Origin: a bacterium
Lineage (GTDB): Bacteria > Orphanbacterota > Orphanbacteria > Orphanbacterales > Orphanbacteraceae
Length of the DNA stretch: 64,000 nt
Assembly (NCBI GenBank): GCA_025782575.1
Contig: JALGYY010000001.1
Span: 1-64,000, forward strand
Direction of reading: 5' to 3'
The position numbers and the translations under genes are program-made. The notes below the pieces were generated by a model. It was not told the DNA's origin. It was given only the letters and a program-made list of their open reading frames with translations, and searched no databases. Positions 27,601 through 36,696 of this stretch are shown one piece after another; the first letter of the stretch is position 1; each line of letters starts with the position of its first letter.

Positions 27601-28554
27601 CAGGCTCGCACATTGACTCAGAGGCTGCTTACGTTCTCGACGGGGGGTGCTCCCGTTCTCCGGACCGCTTCCATTGAAGAGGTCATCCGGGAATCCGCCG
27701 CACTCATACTGAGCGGTTCCAATGTACTTTCCGAAATCAGTATCGACGACCAGCTCTATCCTGTTGAAATCGATCGGGGCCAGATGAGCCAGGTCATCAA
27801 CAACCTTCTCCTGAACGCGCGCCAGTCCATGCCGGCAGGCGGTCTTCTGCGCATACGGGCAAAAAATTCGAAGCGAACAGACTCGGACTCGGGAGAGAAT
27901 CTGTCTATCGTCATCGAAATACAGGACGAGGGGCCTGGGATATCCGCGGAGGATCGACATCGTATCTTTGATCCTTACTATTCTACGAAAGAGGGGGGCA
28001 CCGGGCTCGGACTCTCAACCGCCCACTCCATAGTGGAGCGACATGGCGGACGCCTTTCATTAGAATCGATTGAGGGGAATGGCTGCATTTTTCGGATCGA
28101 TCTGGCGGCAGTCTCCCGGGATCGCCTGGTACCTTCTGTCAAGCGGCACCTGTCGGATCGTTCCGGCTCCGGTCGGATTCTCGTGATGGATGATGAAGAG
28201 ATGGTCCGGGACGTCGTCGAAGCCATTCTGAACCGCCTGGGCTACAGCTCGGTCCATGCGACGGATGGCAAGGAGGCGATCGATGTCTACAAGCGCGAGT
28301 ATGAATCGGGGAAATGTTTCGACGCTGTGATCATGGACCTCACGATCCCGGGTGGAATGGGGGGCAAAGAAACGGTTCAGAAACTGCGCGAATTTGACCC
28401 GGGCGTGGTGGCCATCGCCGTCAGCGGTTACTCCAACGATCCGGTCATGGCACGTACGGAAGACTTCGGATTCCGGGCTAGCCTATCCAAACCGTTCGAA
28501 GTGTCTGAGCTTGCCTCGGTGCTGAGTGATCTGCTTGGAGGGAACGGATCCTGA
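24664..28554 (+). CDS. Hybrid sensor histidine kinase with periplasmic beta-propeller (Reg_prop/Y_Y_Y)
   Basis: A 1296-residue one-protein signalling system. It has a signal/anchor segment (1-36), a large periplasmic double propeller of Reg_prop repeats (about 40-640; recurring GSMWFATRSGL, GNIWVGGYRGL and GRTWIGTDNGV blocks), a Y_Y_Y domain (650-745), a membrane helix (about 747-770), a coiled coil, a PAS domain (800-905), a HisKA domain with His941 in GGIAHDFNNLL, a HATPase domain (DEGPGI, GGTGLGLSTAH) and a receiver domain with Asp1225 in VIMDLTIPGGMGG. Unlike HTCS proteins of Bacteroides there is no C-terminal DNA-binding domain, so output must pass by phosphotransfer or receiver contacts. 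Starts 12 nt after glnS. Ligand unknown; glycan oligomers are typical for this architecture. Confidence 0.9.
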   Translation: MSYTGPLCGAPFPVRGIPVVLLLLGALCPSLYAQHYHTRIYTEVDGLPSSEIHGITQDDQGSMWFATRSGLARYDGREWLSYDRRHGFYSPDQGKIMRAEDGTLWSFSTQDPVRVYRYDGETWIPLPLAPQSNTVEAITGVAISEAGTDTRILIGTVGGRLVFWDGTVWEVIQDRRGPGYGIRSISRWQSYFLIARARGIDYFDPAKPEFGIRPFDELPRGPVFGVKGDSAGKFLWVVGADWIGRLDHNGFTYLDRGLDFSFSLDVTTLVAESDNAGGIYFGNQTALLYYHPDKGLESLDQSSGLSAIGTTALFRDREGNIWVGGYRGLTKIIGRRYVSYSSEHGLPVDEVSAVLERRNGEIVLGHPGAVTFFREELRVYAVSDNPLHGRVLDLVETPDGTVWIAANYAGLFKITPDGELQPVSLPSDSHESELVYSLACDPEGRLVVCSSVSIHRLESDRFNIIENDFPPNQNLLIRRVLAMEGGTIIGAAGWYGLIQIRDGTSSIWTHQTQPEVNNIFTVSPRPDGEFWVGSGVGLFRTAEGGLLEKVILPGLSIDRPVYFITDDKDGRTWIGTDNGVIRYDGGESTHITVRDGLIGLETNRAAGLCDSRGRMWIGTDRGVTVFDPSYQNSLSSGPTVEFLDLDAGGFQYELLEDAVLPSDRNTLIFRFRAISFIDESRIRYRTWLEGFDAGWQEPIDLPLRELRFTNLPPGDYRMHIEAIDVMGRVSDVATSPVIRIRRPLWKSAWILSLAGLLLIALVYGIASSIWHRRYAKKLEREVRDRTRDLRDSEESIAAEKRRLEATISSIADGVVVYDKNDDVVLWSSAAERITGWSPQEMVGKNMDEIIGLNFVTPDEVILLGHQEGALGGCPAIEIRTRNGEKRWLEFSAAPFLTPDEKSMAGRVFAFRDVTDRLRMERDLIKTERLEALGVLAGGIAHDFNNLLTIMIGNLSLAEEIGSVPEPGLGKIRSAKAAANQARTLTQRLLTFSTGGAPVLRTASIEEVIRESAALILSGSNVLSEISIDDQLYPVEIDRGQMSQVINNLLLNARQSMPAGGLLRIRAKNSKRTDSDSGENLSIVIEIQDEGPGISAEDRHRIFDPYYSTKEGGTGLGLSTAHSIVERHGGRLSLESIEGNGCIFRIDLAAVSRDRLVPSVKRHLSDRSGSGRILVMDDEEMVRDVVEAILNRLGYSSVHATDGKEAIDVYKREYESGKCFDAVIMDLTIPGGMGGKETVQKLREFDPGVVAIAVSGYSNDPVMARTEDFGFRASLSKPFEVSELASVLSDLLGGNGS

Positions 28555-28576
28555 CTCTCGCTCCGATGTTTGACCG

Positions 28577-30961
28577 CTATCTCCGAATGACCAGCAGCAG
28601 AGCGGCCAGGTAACACGCCCCACCGAGCATGAGAGTCAGCCCGTAACCTGAGCTCATGGCGACTGTCATGGAAAGCACCGAACCCATCACGGATGAGCCG
28701 CCGTTCACCGCCCAGACCCAGGGGATCGAGGATTGGTGTGATCGTTGAACCAGCCGGATTCCCGAAGGAAAGAGCGTACCCATAAAGAACGCGCCGGGGC
28801 CGATCAGGGCGATATAAAGGGCGACTCGGTAAGCGAGTGGCAGGCCGATCGTCCGGTAGACAAGCCACTCCGATGTGAGACTCACAATTCCGATCGCCGT
28901 AATCGTCACGATCAGAAAGATGCGGATCATGCGATACAGATCGTCCTGTGCAAATCGGCCGCTCCAGAAGCTGCCAAGCCCCGCAAAGATCAGCATGCCG
29001 AAAAGAACAACGGTCAGGCTTAGAGTCGGATGACCGAGATAGAGCGATCCCTTTTGAAGCAGGGGGATTTCCACAAACATGAAGCCGGTTCCGATGAGAA
29101 CAAAGTAAAGCCCCCAGAGCTTGGGCAGTCCTTCGACAGTCCGTGAAATCACCAGTGGAAGAATATAGAAAAGGAGTACCAGCACCGATGAAAGGCCGAG
29201 CAGAACCAGGAGCACCAGCGGAGCATAGTAGTTCCAGCTCTGCCCGGGGATCGCACCTCTTGTTTTGACAAGATCGAACGCGTGCGAAAACGGCACGAGT
29301 TGAAAGAAGAACGGCCTGTCGTCGGTGGGAGGGCTCAAATCGAAATACCGGCTCTCGATATAGGATTCGAGAGACTCGGTCGTAATCGCATCCACGAACG
29401 AGCGGTCCCCTTTGAAACCTGGAATGTAGAGTATCGGGAAACCGAGATCGCCGGCGATCCGCTGAATCCGTTCGATCTCCTGTTTTGTGAACGGGGTCTT
29501 CTTGATCAGCGTGGTGGAGACGCCGTAATCCCAGTTTGTCGAGATGACGACGATGTTTCTTTCAGGATTGGAGACGCCTCTCTCCTCGAGCGCTCGCCTT
29601 GCCAGAATTGCCAGTCGGAGCGATTGATTCCGGGGTTTGAACAGGTAGCGCGAAACAGAGAGGAGACCGTCCTCGCTCAGGCGATCCAGATAGTCGGTGA
29701 AAGCTTCTACGGTATAGAGATTGTTCTCGGCAAGTGAAAAGGCGCCTGCCACCGTCGCCGCCCAGCTGTCGATCAGCGAGATCTGAATGATGTCGAACTG
29801 ATCACTCTGCCTACGAATAAAGTTCCTCCCTTCCGCGACTTCGACATCAACGCCCGGCGCATTGTAAATATCCCCCGCGAACTCTTTATATCTCCCCTTC
29901 ACGAGGCCGACGATGACTCCGTTGATGTCACACGCTTTCACATGGGGGATCCCGAATGACCGGGCGGCAAGAACATCCCTCCCACCACCCGAGCCGATGA
30001 TGAATGCGTTGGCAGCGTTCAGACGTACGTGGTAGGCGAACGATGTAACGTCGTACTTCAGGTAATCCACTTCATCGAAGTCCCCGCTGAATCTGGTGAT
30101 CGGCGTGCCGGCGCTTCCATCCTGCTCGATCCACAGTTGTTCGATCGGATGCTCAGGCTTGAATCGGTTGCTCATCCCCCAACCGAAGGGATTGAGCGGA
30201 TCGGGCATCCAGAAGACCGTCGGATAGACGGTGATCCGAGCGAGGGGAGACCACTTTTCAAAGAGAACATCATCTCGTTCCTCGTAGGTCTTCGTGTACT
30301 TCACCGAGAAGATCTTCGTGGCCGAATCGACATAGTAAAGTCCGAGAGCCATGAGAACGGCAAACATGATCACCGGCAGGAGCGTTCGATCGGGATCGTG
30401 TGCTGTAAACGCGATCGCGGAGACGAGAGCGAGCAACGCCCCGATAACAATGACGAACGGACCGGAAACCAGGTTGATCGCCAGAACGAACACGATACAC
30501 CCGGCAGCCGATCCCGCCAGATCGGCAAAATAGATGCGCGGTGTATCCGCGGCATGTTGATACAGAATCAGCGATACGACCAGGCCGACGAGTACGAATG
30601 GAACAGAGCAGGCGATATAGATAATGGTGAGCCGGATCAGCAGATTGATCGACGGTGGGAAATAAAGTACGAGAAACAGGCAGATCATGATCGCCGCGAA
30701 CTGCAGCAGCGCCAGATGCTTCAGAACGCCGGGGAATCGGGGGGCGAAAAAGGAACGGCCGAAGAATGCGAGCAATCCGCCCCCCCCGAGGCCGAACAGG
30801 GCGAGAGAGACAGCCAGATAGGCGAAGTGATACCAGAGCGTCACCGAAAAAATCTTGGTAAGGGCGACTTCGAACAGGATCGCGGAGAGACTGGTAAGCA
30901 GAACGCCGAGATAGAGCGGCTTCATCGATCCGGGCCGGGTTTGCTCTGAATCGGAATACAA
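28577..30961 (-). CDS. Multi-spanning membrane protein fused to a spermidine-synthase-like domain
   Basis: 794 residues. Residues 10-220 hold about seven membrane helices, 250-560 a spermidine synthase-like Rossmann methyltransferase-type domain (FIIGSGGGRDVLAA, KACDINGVIV, VEVAEGRNFIRRQSDQFDIIQISLIDSW) and 590-790 about seven more helices. Such fusions are widespread in environmental genomes but their reaction is unproven; the aminopropyl-transfer Asp/Glu set is not clearly conserved (LIDSW where the enzyme has a DSSDP-type loop). TTG at 30961 has GAGGTA upstream; ATG at 30925 is an alternative. Converges with the sensor kinase, leaving 22 nt between. Confidence 0.8.
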   Translation of the reverse strand: MYSDSEQTRPGSMKPLYLGVLLTSLSAILFEVALTKIFSVTLWYHFAYLAVSLALFGLGGGGLLAFFGRSFFAPRFPGVLKHLALLQFAAIMICLFLVLYFPPSINLLIRLTIIYIACSVPFVLVGLVVSLILYQHAADTPRIYFADLAGSAAGCIVFVLAINLVSGPFVIVIGALLALVSAIAFTAHDPDRTLLPVIMFAVLMALGLYYVDSATKIFSVKYTKTYEERDDVLFEKWSPLARITVYPTVFWMPDPLNPFGWGMSNRFKPEHPIEQLWIEQDGSAGTPITRFSGDFDEVDYLKYDVTSFAYHVRLNAANAFIIGSGGGRDVLAARSFGIPHVKACDINGVIVGLVKGRYKEFAGDIYNAPGVDVEVAEGRNFIRRQSDQFDIIQISLIDSWAATVAGAFSLAENNLYTVEAFTDYLDRLSEDGLLSVSRYLFKPRNQSLRLAILARRALEERGVSNPERNIVVISTNWDYGVSTTLIKKTPFTKQEIERIQRIAGDLGFPILYIPGFKGDRSFVDAITTESLESYIESRYFDLSPPTDDRPFFFQLVPFSHAFDLVKTRGAIPGQSWNYYAPLVLLVLLGLSSVLVLLFYILPLVISRTVEGLPKLWGLYFVLIGTGFMFVEIPLLQKGSLYLGHPTLSLTVVLFGMLIFAGLGSFWSGRFAQDDLYRMIRIFLIVTITAIGIVSLTSEWLVYRTIGLPLAYRVALYIALIGPGAFFMGTLFPSGIRLVQRSHQSSIPWVWAVNGGSSVMGSVLSMTVAMSSGYGLTLMLGGACYLAALLLVIRR

Positions 30962-31071
30962 GAAAGAACTACCTCATCTGGTCAAAGCCGGACCGGCCGG
31001 TCCGGGTAGAGACGTCCCCCGGCACTCGGGCGGCATTATACCACAGCGATGATGAGAGGAACCGCGACCGA

Positions 31072-31347
31072 TCAGTCGATGTAACCGTGGGCATGGAGCG
31101 CTTCACGCTCCTTCTCCACGGCGGTTCACTCGGAGCCTCGCCGGGGGAAATCGCGCTTTCCCAGTTCGTCGATTCGGGGCGAGAGATCGGCGGCGGCGCC
31201 ATAGCAACCGAGATGGTCAACGCGAAAAGTGTCGATCACGATCAGAACGACATTCGGACGTTCATCGCGAGAACATGTGCTCAAGAGGAACGGCATCAAT
31301 GCGACAATACCGGCGAGCCGGAACCCGCTGTGCAAGGGAATCGTCAT
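31072..31347 (-). pseudogene. Collapsed sulfatase gene: N-terminus joined to C-terminus
   Basis: From the ATG at 31347 the frame encodes a signal-like peptide (IVALMPFLLSTCS) and a sulfatase N-terminus (PNVVLIVIDTFRVDHLGCYG, then LSPRIDELGK). It then runs through RDFPRRGSE to a TGA at 31126-31128. The same frame continues for 17 codons, EKEREALHAHGYID, to a second TGA at 31072, and this is the usual C-terminal end of sulfatases. Only about 75 plus 17 codons remain of a protein normally 450-600 long, so an internal deletion of several hundred codons is inferred. The nucleophile and most metal ligands are gone, so the remnant cannot be active. Confidence 0.75.
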
Positions 31348-31466
31348 GAGTCGAGTATAGAACCTCGGAACCCGGCTGGCCACAGGCAGGAACAGTGCTC
31401 TCCCGAATTCGTTTTCCCTGGGGACATCATCGTTTCGGCAGAGTAAGATTCTGCACGAGATCTTCC

Positions 31467-34085
31467 ATGAGCCAGGATGGAGAGCATGTGATCGCCAGTA
31501 AATCCAATCCAACAAGCGCCGGCCGACTACCACCTCTTTCCCGGGTCATACTCAGTATCCTCGCGCTTGCCGCCTTGATCTATGGATGGCGCCTCTTCTG
31601 GTTCCTAACAGATGATGCCTATATCGCGTTCCGATATGTCAGCAATAGCTTGCTCGGCCATGGTTACGTTTGGAATCCACCACCCTTCCGGCCGGTCGAA
31701 GGTTATACGAGTTTCCTGTGGGTCGCCCTTCTGGACGTCATCTGGCGCGTCTTCCGGATCCCACCACCTTCGGCCGCCAACGTTGTCTCCCTCCTCTTCG
31801 CCTCCGGCTCGCTCCTGCTGGGAATCGCATTCCTGTACAAACTGAAACTGCCCGATCGCTTTCGCCCTCCCCATCGGTTCGTTCTCTTCGCCCTTGTGAT
31901 GACCGGGGTGATTGCTAATCGTACATTTCTCGCCTGGTCGAGTTCCGGCCTGGAAACAGCCATGTTCAACTTCTTCCTGACACTCTGGCTTTACTCTGCC
32001 CTCATATTGCCGGTAGGTGGAAGGGGCCGGCTTTTCGGCATCAGCTTCGCATCTTCCATGATCTACATGACCCGTCCCGACGGCCTGCTGTTCGTCGCAA
32101 GTACTCTCTTGATTATCGGTCTCGCCATGGCTGGCCGAACCGGAAGCATCCCATCATTCCTCAAGAGCGGGGCGGGCGCCTGGCCGCTACTTGCTGTCCC
32201 CGCCCACCTGCTATGGCGAAGAGAGTTCTACGGCGAGTGGCTTCCCAATACCTATTTTGCCAAGGCGATCGGTGGGCGCGACCATCTGTTGAGCGGCCTC
32301 CAATACATCGGATCATTCGTGCTGGAATACTCCCTCTGGGTCTGGATCATCCTGCTTGGACTGGTCGCCGTCCGAGCGGTTCGCAATCTTCGGAGCCATC
32401 CCCCTCAAGCTCCGCCTTGGATCATCGCCGTAGGTTTCACTCTTATCGCGGTATCAGGCGTCACTCTCCTGATTCGAGACCATGCCTCCCTGGCCACCGG
32501 CATGCTCGGCTTCGCCGTCTTCGGTTTTCTTCTCATCTATCTGATGAAGGTTACCGCCTTGAAGAGCGTGGCACTCCTCACGATTTACGGACACATCGCG
32601 TACTACACGATCCACATCGGCGGCGATCACTTTGAGTACCGTGTATACAGCTATCTGATTCCGCTCGCGTTCCTCTCCTTTCTCTGGCTTCTCATACGAA
32701 ACGGCAGCGGGCCCCGCCTCACCATTGCAGCAATGGCGACATTCGTCGTACTCTCCTTGCCCATCCCCTGGCTTCACTGGTCCGCATCCCACAATCTTTC
32801 GACACACGAAGAGACATCGTTCCTGAAGATTTCCATGGTAGAAACTGCGGAGAGAACTCTTCCCGTCTTTCCGGGAATTCTGCGGAGTTACCTGCAGGTC
32901 TATGACAATTGGCAGTTCGCTCTGATCGATCGGATCACCTGCCTGCGCCATCAGGAGCACAAAGTGTTTCATGAATCGCAGATCGCGCGGCTTCCGTCCC
33001 GGGATGAAGGCTCGTCGATTCGATCAGACTCTCACCCCGTTCTGGCCGGCGTGTCTGTCGGTGTCGCTTCGTGGGTGCTTCCTCATGTGAACATCATCGA
33101 CGGACTGGGCCTGAACGACTATGTGATCGCCCGAAATCCTGATCTCTATCCCAGCGGCTGGATGGCGCATGAAAGACGGCCCCCCGAAGGTTATATCGAG
33201 GGCTTTCGGCCGAATGTCATTCAGGAGGGTCGTCGGTTTCGCATTGTCGAACGAAACAGATTGCTCACTGCAAGTAATATTGCGGACCATGAACGGAAAT
33301 TCGCATCAGTTGTAGAATCGCGGGAGCGAGACTATACCGAAGCAGCCCGATGGCTCAGGGAAAACACGCCGGCTTCAGCCAGGATCGCCCATACCGGACT
33401 GGCCGCCGGCACGAATTTCAAGCAGCGAAACGTGCTTGAGGATACGAAAGGGGATCTGAAGGACTGGCGCCACATTTTGAACTACTCGCTTTCGGCAAAT
33501 CGTCCCGACTATCTGATCGTCTCCCCCTACTCCTACTGGCGGAGCGTCACAGAGACATGGTGGTTCGGTGATCTCTACCGCCCCCTGACCGATGTCGGAT
33601 CGCTCGAAATTTACGAGAGAATTATGGGCGGGGTCGGGCCTGAGGTCGTCAGTATCGATGCAGAATTTGAGAGCGGTCTTCATCTTCACTCTGCCACGCT
33701 CACTACCGCCTCGATCGACACCGCCGAATCCGTGTGTGTCTGGCTGAGCTTCCGGCTTGACCATCGTCTGAGTTCCGCTTATCACTTTCGAGTTTTCCTC
33801 TTCAATGACAGTACGGGCGAACGGCACGCCCCCACTGACGGCTGGCCGTTCGGCGATTTCAACGCTTTCCCCACCACAGTCTGGCCTGCCCTGAAAGAGA
33901 TTGTCATGCCCGTTCGGATCCCGATTCCGAGCGATCTTCCGAGCGGCGACTACCGGGCAGGATTACAGATTTTCGACACGACTTTGAAGAGAGAACTCCC
34001 ATTGACTCGGCCGGACGGCGCAGGATCGTCCGAAGTACGATTCGGAGAATGGCGAGTGGGGAAAGCGAATCTACTGGACGAATAG
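31467..34085 (+). CDS. GT-C family membrane glycosyltransferase (AftB/GT39-like)
   Basis: An 872-residue protein with ten or more membrane helices in residues 25-410 and a soluble C-terminal half. LTDDAYIAFRY near the first loop carries the Asp-Asp expected of polyprenyl-phosphate-sugar-dependent GT-C enzymes. It is followed by GHGYVWNPPPFRPVEGYTSFLW, a pattern shared with arabinofuranosyltransferase-like proteins. GDHFEYRVYSYLIPLAF and INIIDGLGLNDY-type segments follow. The last 180 residues form a beta-rich domain that may bind glycan. Two starts are possible: ATG at 31467 or GTG at 31488, the latter with GGAG at better spacing. Donor and acceptor are unknown. Its 3' end overlaps the convergent beta-helix gene by 15 nt. 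Confidence 0.75.
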   Translation: MSQDGEHVIASKSNPTSAGRLPPLSRVILSILALAALIYGWRLFWFLTDDAYIAFRYVSNSLLGHGYVWNPPPFRPVEGYTSFLWVALLDVIWRVFRIPPPSAANVVSLLFASGSLLLGIAFLYKLKLPDRFRPPHRFVLFALVMTGVIANRTFLAWSSSGLETAMFNFFLTLWLYSALILPVGGRGRLFGISFASSMIYMTRPDGLLFVASTLLIIGLAMAGRTGSIPSFLKSGAGAWPLLAVPAHLLWRREFYGEWLPNTYFAKAIGGRDHLLSGLQYIGSFVLEYSLWVWIILLGLVAVRAVRNLRSHPPQAPPWIIAVGFTLIAVSGVTLLIRDHASLATGMLGFAVFGFLLIYLMKVTALKSVALLTIYGHIAYYTIHIGGDHFEYRVYSYLIPLAFLSFLWLLIRNGSGPRLTIAAMATFVVLSLPIPWLHWSASHNLSTHEETSFLKISMVETAERTLPVFPGILRSYLQVYDNWQFALIDRITCLRHQEHKVFHESQIARLPSRDEGSSIRSDSHPVLAGVSVGVASWVLPHVNIIDGLGLNDYVIARNPDLYPSGWMAHERRPPEGYIEGFRPNVIQEGRRFRIVERNRLLTASNIADHERKFASVVESRERDYTEAARWLRENTPASARIAHTGLAAGTNFKQRNVLEDTKGDLKDWRHILNYSLSANRPDYLIVSPYSYWRSVTETWWFGDLYRPLTDVGSLEIYERIMGGVGPEVVSIDAEFESGLHLHSATLTTASIDTAESVCVWLSFRLDHRLSSAYHFRVFLFNDSTGERHAPTDGWPFGDFNAFPTTVWPALKEIVMPVRIPIPSDLPSGDYRAGLQIFDTTLKRELPLTRPDGAGSSEVRFGEWRVGKANLLDE

Positions 34086-35348
34086 AATACGCCGGGTGTA
34101 GACCGATTCCCCCGCTTGCAGCCGAACGAAGTAGACCCCCGCAGAAACCCGCTTACCGGCCTCGTTTCTGCCGTTCCAGATGACCGCATTTTGACCATCC
34201 GCCGGTCCGAGTGCACGCACAAGGCGGCCGGTCACATCATGAACGGAGAGCGTTGCTCCGCTTCCGGGTGAACGGGTGAGGTGGATCGTCGTCGACTCCT
34301 GGAAGGGGTTCGGAGAAGCAGTGAATTGAAGATTGCCGAAAACGGTCTCACCAATTCCGACATCGGTGGGGATCACACATCCAGTCCCTTCCGCACCGAC
34401 AAGGCCGCACCCGGAGGCGTCAGCGCACGGCGACAAAAGGCGAAGTCCGAAATCGTTACCCGGAGGATTGCAGAATAGCGGATCAAGGGAGAAGTTCCCG
34501 TTCACGCCTAAGTCGTCTGCGAGGTTGCCCACCCAGTCGCCGTCAGCGTTTCCGTAGATGTCGGTGCAGCTGACCGAAGAGAATCCCTGGTCGTCCCAGA
34601 ATCCGGCGCCTGGACCATTGAACGCGATGATGCAATTCTCGACTTGCGCCGCCGCACCGTTGTCGACCCAAATAGTCGAACCGGGGAACCCCAGGACAGT
34701 TTCGTTTCCGTAAAAGGTACAAGATAGGATGACAGCTGTCGAAAAATCGGTAACCGTGACCGCTCCTCCCCCGCTTGTCGCCGAGTTGTCAGCAAAGATG
34801 CACCCTGCAACCGACGGGGTGCCCCCTTGAAAAAAAATCGCTCCTCCGATCGCGCCGACGTTGTTCTCAAACCGACAGTCGCTAATCTGTGGGGACCCGG
34901 AGCTAGAGGATATTGCTCCACCGCCGCTGCTCAGTCCGTTAAGAAAAAAGCAATCGCGGATAATCGGGCCTGTGCCTTCACAGAAAATTGCCGAACCCTG
35001 TATATTAGAAGCCCTCTTGATCGTGAGCCCCTCGACCACTGTCGCCGCTGTCTGCCCCCCATGAAAATAGAACGCCCAGCCGAAACCCTCGCAATCGATT
35101 GTAGAGAAGTCTCAACCGAACTCCGAACGAAAGACGAGTTCCTTTGTCCCCGGGTCCAGATTTTTGTTGGCATTCTTCGAAAAGATTCCCGAACCGATCA
35201 GGATGGTGTCCCCCGATGCTGCAGAGTCGATCGCCGCAGAGAGACTGGGAGCGGCTCCGGTACCGTCCGTTTTGACGTACCAGGAAGTTGCCATAGCGGC
35301 AGGAACGGAGAGAAGAGTGCCGAGAATCAGTAAACGAAGCACGTACAT
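34071..35348 (-). pseudogene. Secreted beta-helix protein with C-terminal sorting domain, interrupted by one in-frame TGA
   Basis: The ATG at 35348 follows AGGAGG and opens a signal peptide ([19 protein letters not shown]) and a beta-helix start (SWYVKTDGTGAAPSLSAAIDSAASGDTILI split by a normal loop). At 35112-35114 a TGA interrupts the frame after FRSEFG. The same frame resumes with DFSTIDCEGFGW and stays open for 346 residues. These include parallel beta-helix (DUF1565/outer membrane repeat) turns such as GSAIFCEGTGPIIRDC and GGAIFFQGGTPSV, and a FlgD-like end (SPNPFQESTTIHL ... VSAGVYFVRL ... RRILFV). A single CGA-to-TGA change would explain it. It could be a recent pseudogene, a sequencing error or a readthrough site. 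Full length would be 425 residues. Confidence 0.78.
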
Positions 35349-35528
35349 GACCGCCTCCTTCTGCGCGAATACCGTCCGGGGAGGGCCAAACTCCAGTATA
35401 ACATATGCACTCTTCAAACTCGGAGGCATCAGCGCCCCTCTTCCGTCACACACCTATCTCGATTTCGTATTATGATCAGTGATGAAGGACTCGAACAATT
35501 TACTCCTGCTGAACCCGAGGAGGGATTC

Positions 35529-36638
35529 ATGAACAGCGGATCTTTTAATCCTGTAACTCAGGCCGCCGTCGCCCTTATTCTCGTAGCGGGATTGGCATTC
35601 GTCGTACGTGCAGGCGGAGGGCAGAAGCGTGCCCCTTCCGATTCGGGAGCATCAAAAATGAACGAAACTGCAAGGGATTGGGATAATTTTGAGAAGCCGT
35701 CCGACAAGGAACTCCGGGAGCGGCTCGATGATCTCCAATACAAAGTGACTCAGAAGAACGGTACCGAGCGAGCGTTTCAAAACACGTTCTGGGACAATCA
35801 TGCTGAAGGCATTTATGTAGATATCGTATCGGGTGAACCCCTTTTCAGTTCGCTCGATAAGTTCGAATCGGGGAGCGGCTGGCCGAGCTTCTCTCAGCCG
35901 CTTGTGCCTGAGAATGTGACCAATCACGATGATCGGAAATTCCTGATGAAGCGTACAGAGGTTCGCTCGATGCATGCCGATTCCCATCTGGGACATGTAT
36001 TCAAAGACGGCCCGGCGCCGACCGGACTCCGCTACTGCATCAATTCGGCGTCTTTTGATTTTATCCCTGTGGCGCAGCTCGAAGAGAGGGGTTACGGGGA
36101 ATTCGTCTCCTTGTTCGAGCCCAAGGTCAGGAACAAAGCGGCACTGCCCGAGAATACTGAAGTGGCGACGCTTGCCGGCGGATGCTTCTGGGGAATGGAG
36201 GAGATCCTGCGGGAGATCCCCGGCGTGCTCGACACGGAAGTCGGCTACACGGGTGGCATGATGCCGAGCCCGAGCTACCGGGACGTCAGCAGCGGGCGAT
36301 CCGGCCATGCCGAGTCCATTCGGATCGCGTTCGACCCTTCCCGCGTGACTTTTGAGGAAATCCTCGGCTCGTTCTTCCGTATGCACGACCCGACCACCGA
36401 GAATCGCCAGGGGAACGACAAGGGAACGCAGTATCGATCGGCGATTTTCGTAATGGACGAGGAGCAGCGCGCTACCGCGGAGCGAGTCAGACAGGCCGTC
36501 GATAACTCAGGTAAGTGGAAGAACCCGGTGGTTACTGAAATCGTGGACGCAGGTGATTTCTACAACGCCGAAGACTATCACCAGGATTATCTCGACAAGA
36601 ATCCCGGCGGTTATACCTGCCACTACATAAGGGACTGA
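35529..36638 (+). CDS. msrBA: Membrane-anchored methionine sulfoxide reductase fusion MsrB-MsrA
   Basis: A 369-residue fusion that repairs both diastereomers of oxidised methionine. An N-terminal membrane anchor ([15 protein letters not shown]) places it in the periplasm. MsrB (about 50-195) has [19 protein letters not shown] and catalytic Cys170 in [11 protein letters not shown]; the zinc-binding CxxC pairs are absent, as in the zinc-free subgroup. MsrA (about 210-369) has catalytic Cys219 in [23 protein letters not shown] and a likely resolving Cys364 in [10 protein letters not shown]. The start at 35529 is set by GAGGAGG; an upstream in-frame ATG at 35472 lacks it. The B-then-A order is less common than A-then-B fusions. 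Confidence 0.92.
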   Translation: MNSGSFNPVTQAAVALILVAGLAFVVRAGGGQKRAPSDSGASKMNETARDWDNFEKPSDKELRERLDDLQYKVTQKNGTERAFQNTFWDNHAEGIYVDIVSGEPLFSSLDKFESGSGWPSFSQPLVPENVTNHDDRKFLMKRTEVRSMHADSHLGHVFKDGPAPTGLRYCINSASFDFIPVAQLEERGYGEFVSLFEPKVRNKAALPENTEVATLAGGCFWGMEEILREIPGVLDTEVGYTGGMMPSPSYRDVSSGRSGHAESIRIAFDPSRVTFEEILGSFFRMHDPTTENRQGNDKGTQYRSAIFVMDEEQRATAERVRQAVDNSGKWKNPVVTEIVDAGDFYNAEDYHQDYLDKNPGGYTCHYIRD

Positions 36639-36696
36639 TCAGATTCGAACCGGTCGGAACCGGGAAAGAGTGTCAGGAGGAAGTTCCTGCTTCCGC

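Noticed and set aside
31126-35114. Reassignment of TGA as a sense codon, suggested by two genes with in-frame TGA
   Set aside because: Many intact genes here end in TGA at the expected place, for example glnS and the glycan operon junctions. One case is explained by a large deletion and the other by a point change.
36640-36660. A tRNA T-arm-like string (GATTCGAACC on plus, GGTTCGAATC on minus)
   Set aside because: The flanking bases do not pair into a T stem and no anticodon arm or acceptor stem fits around it.
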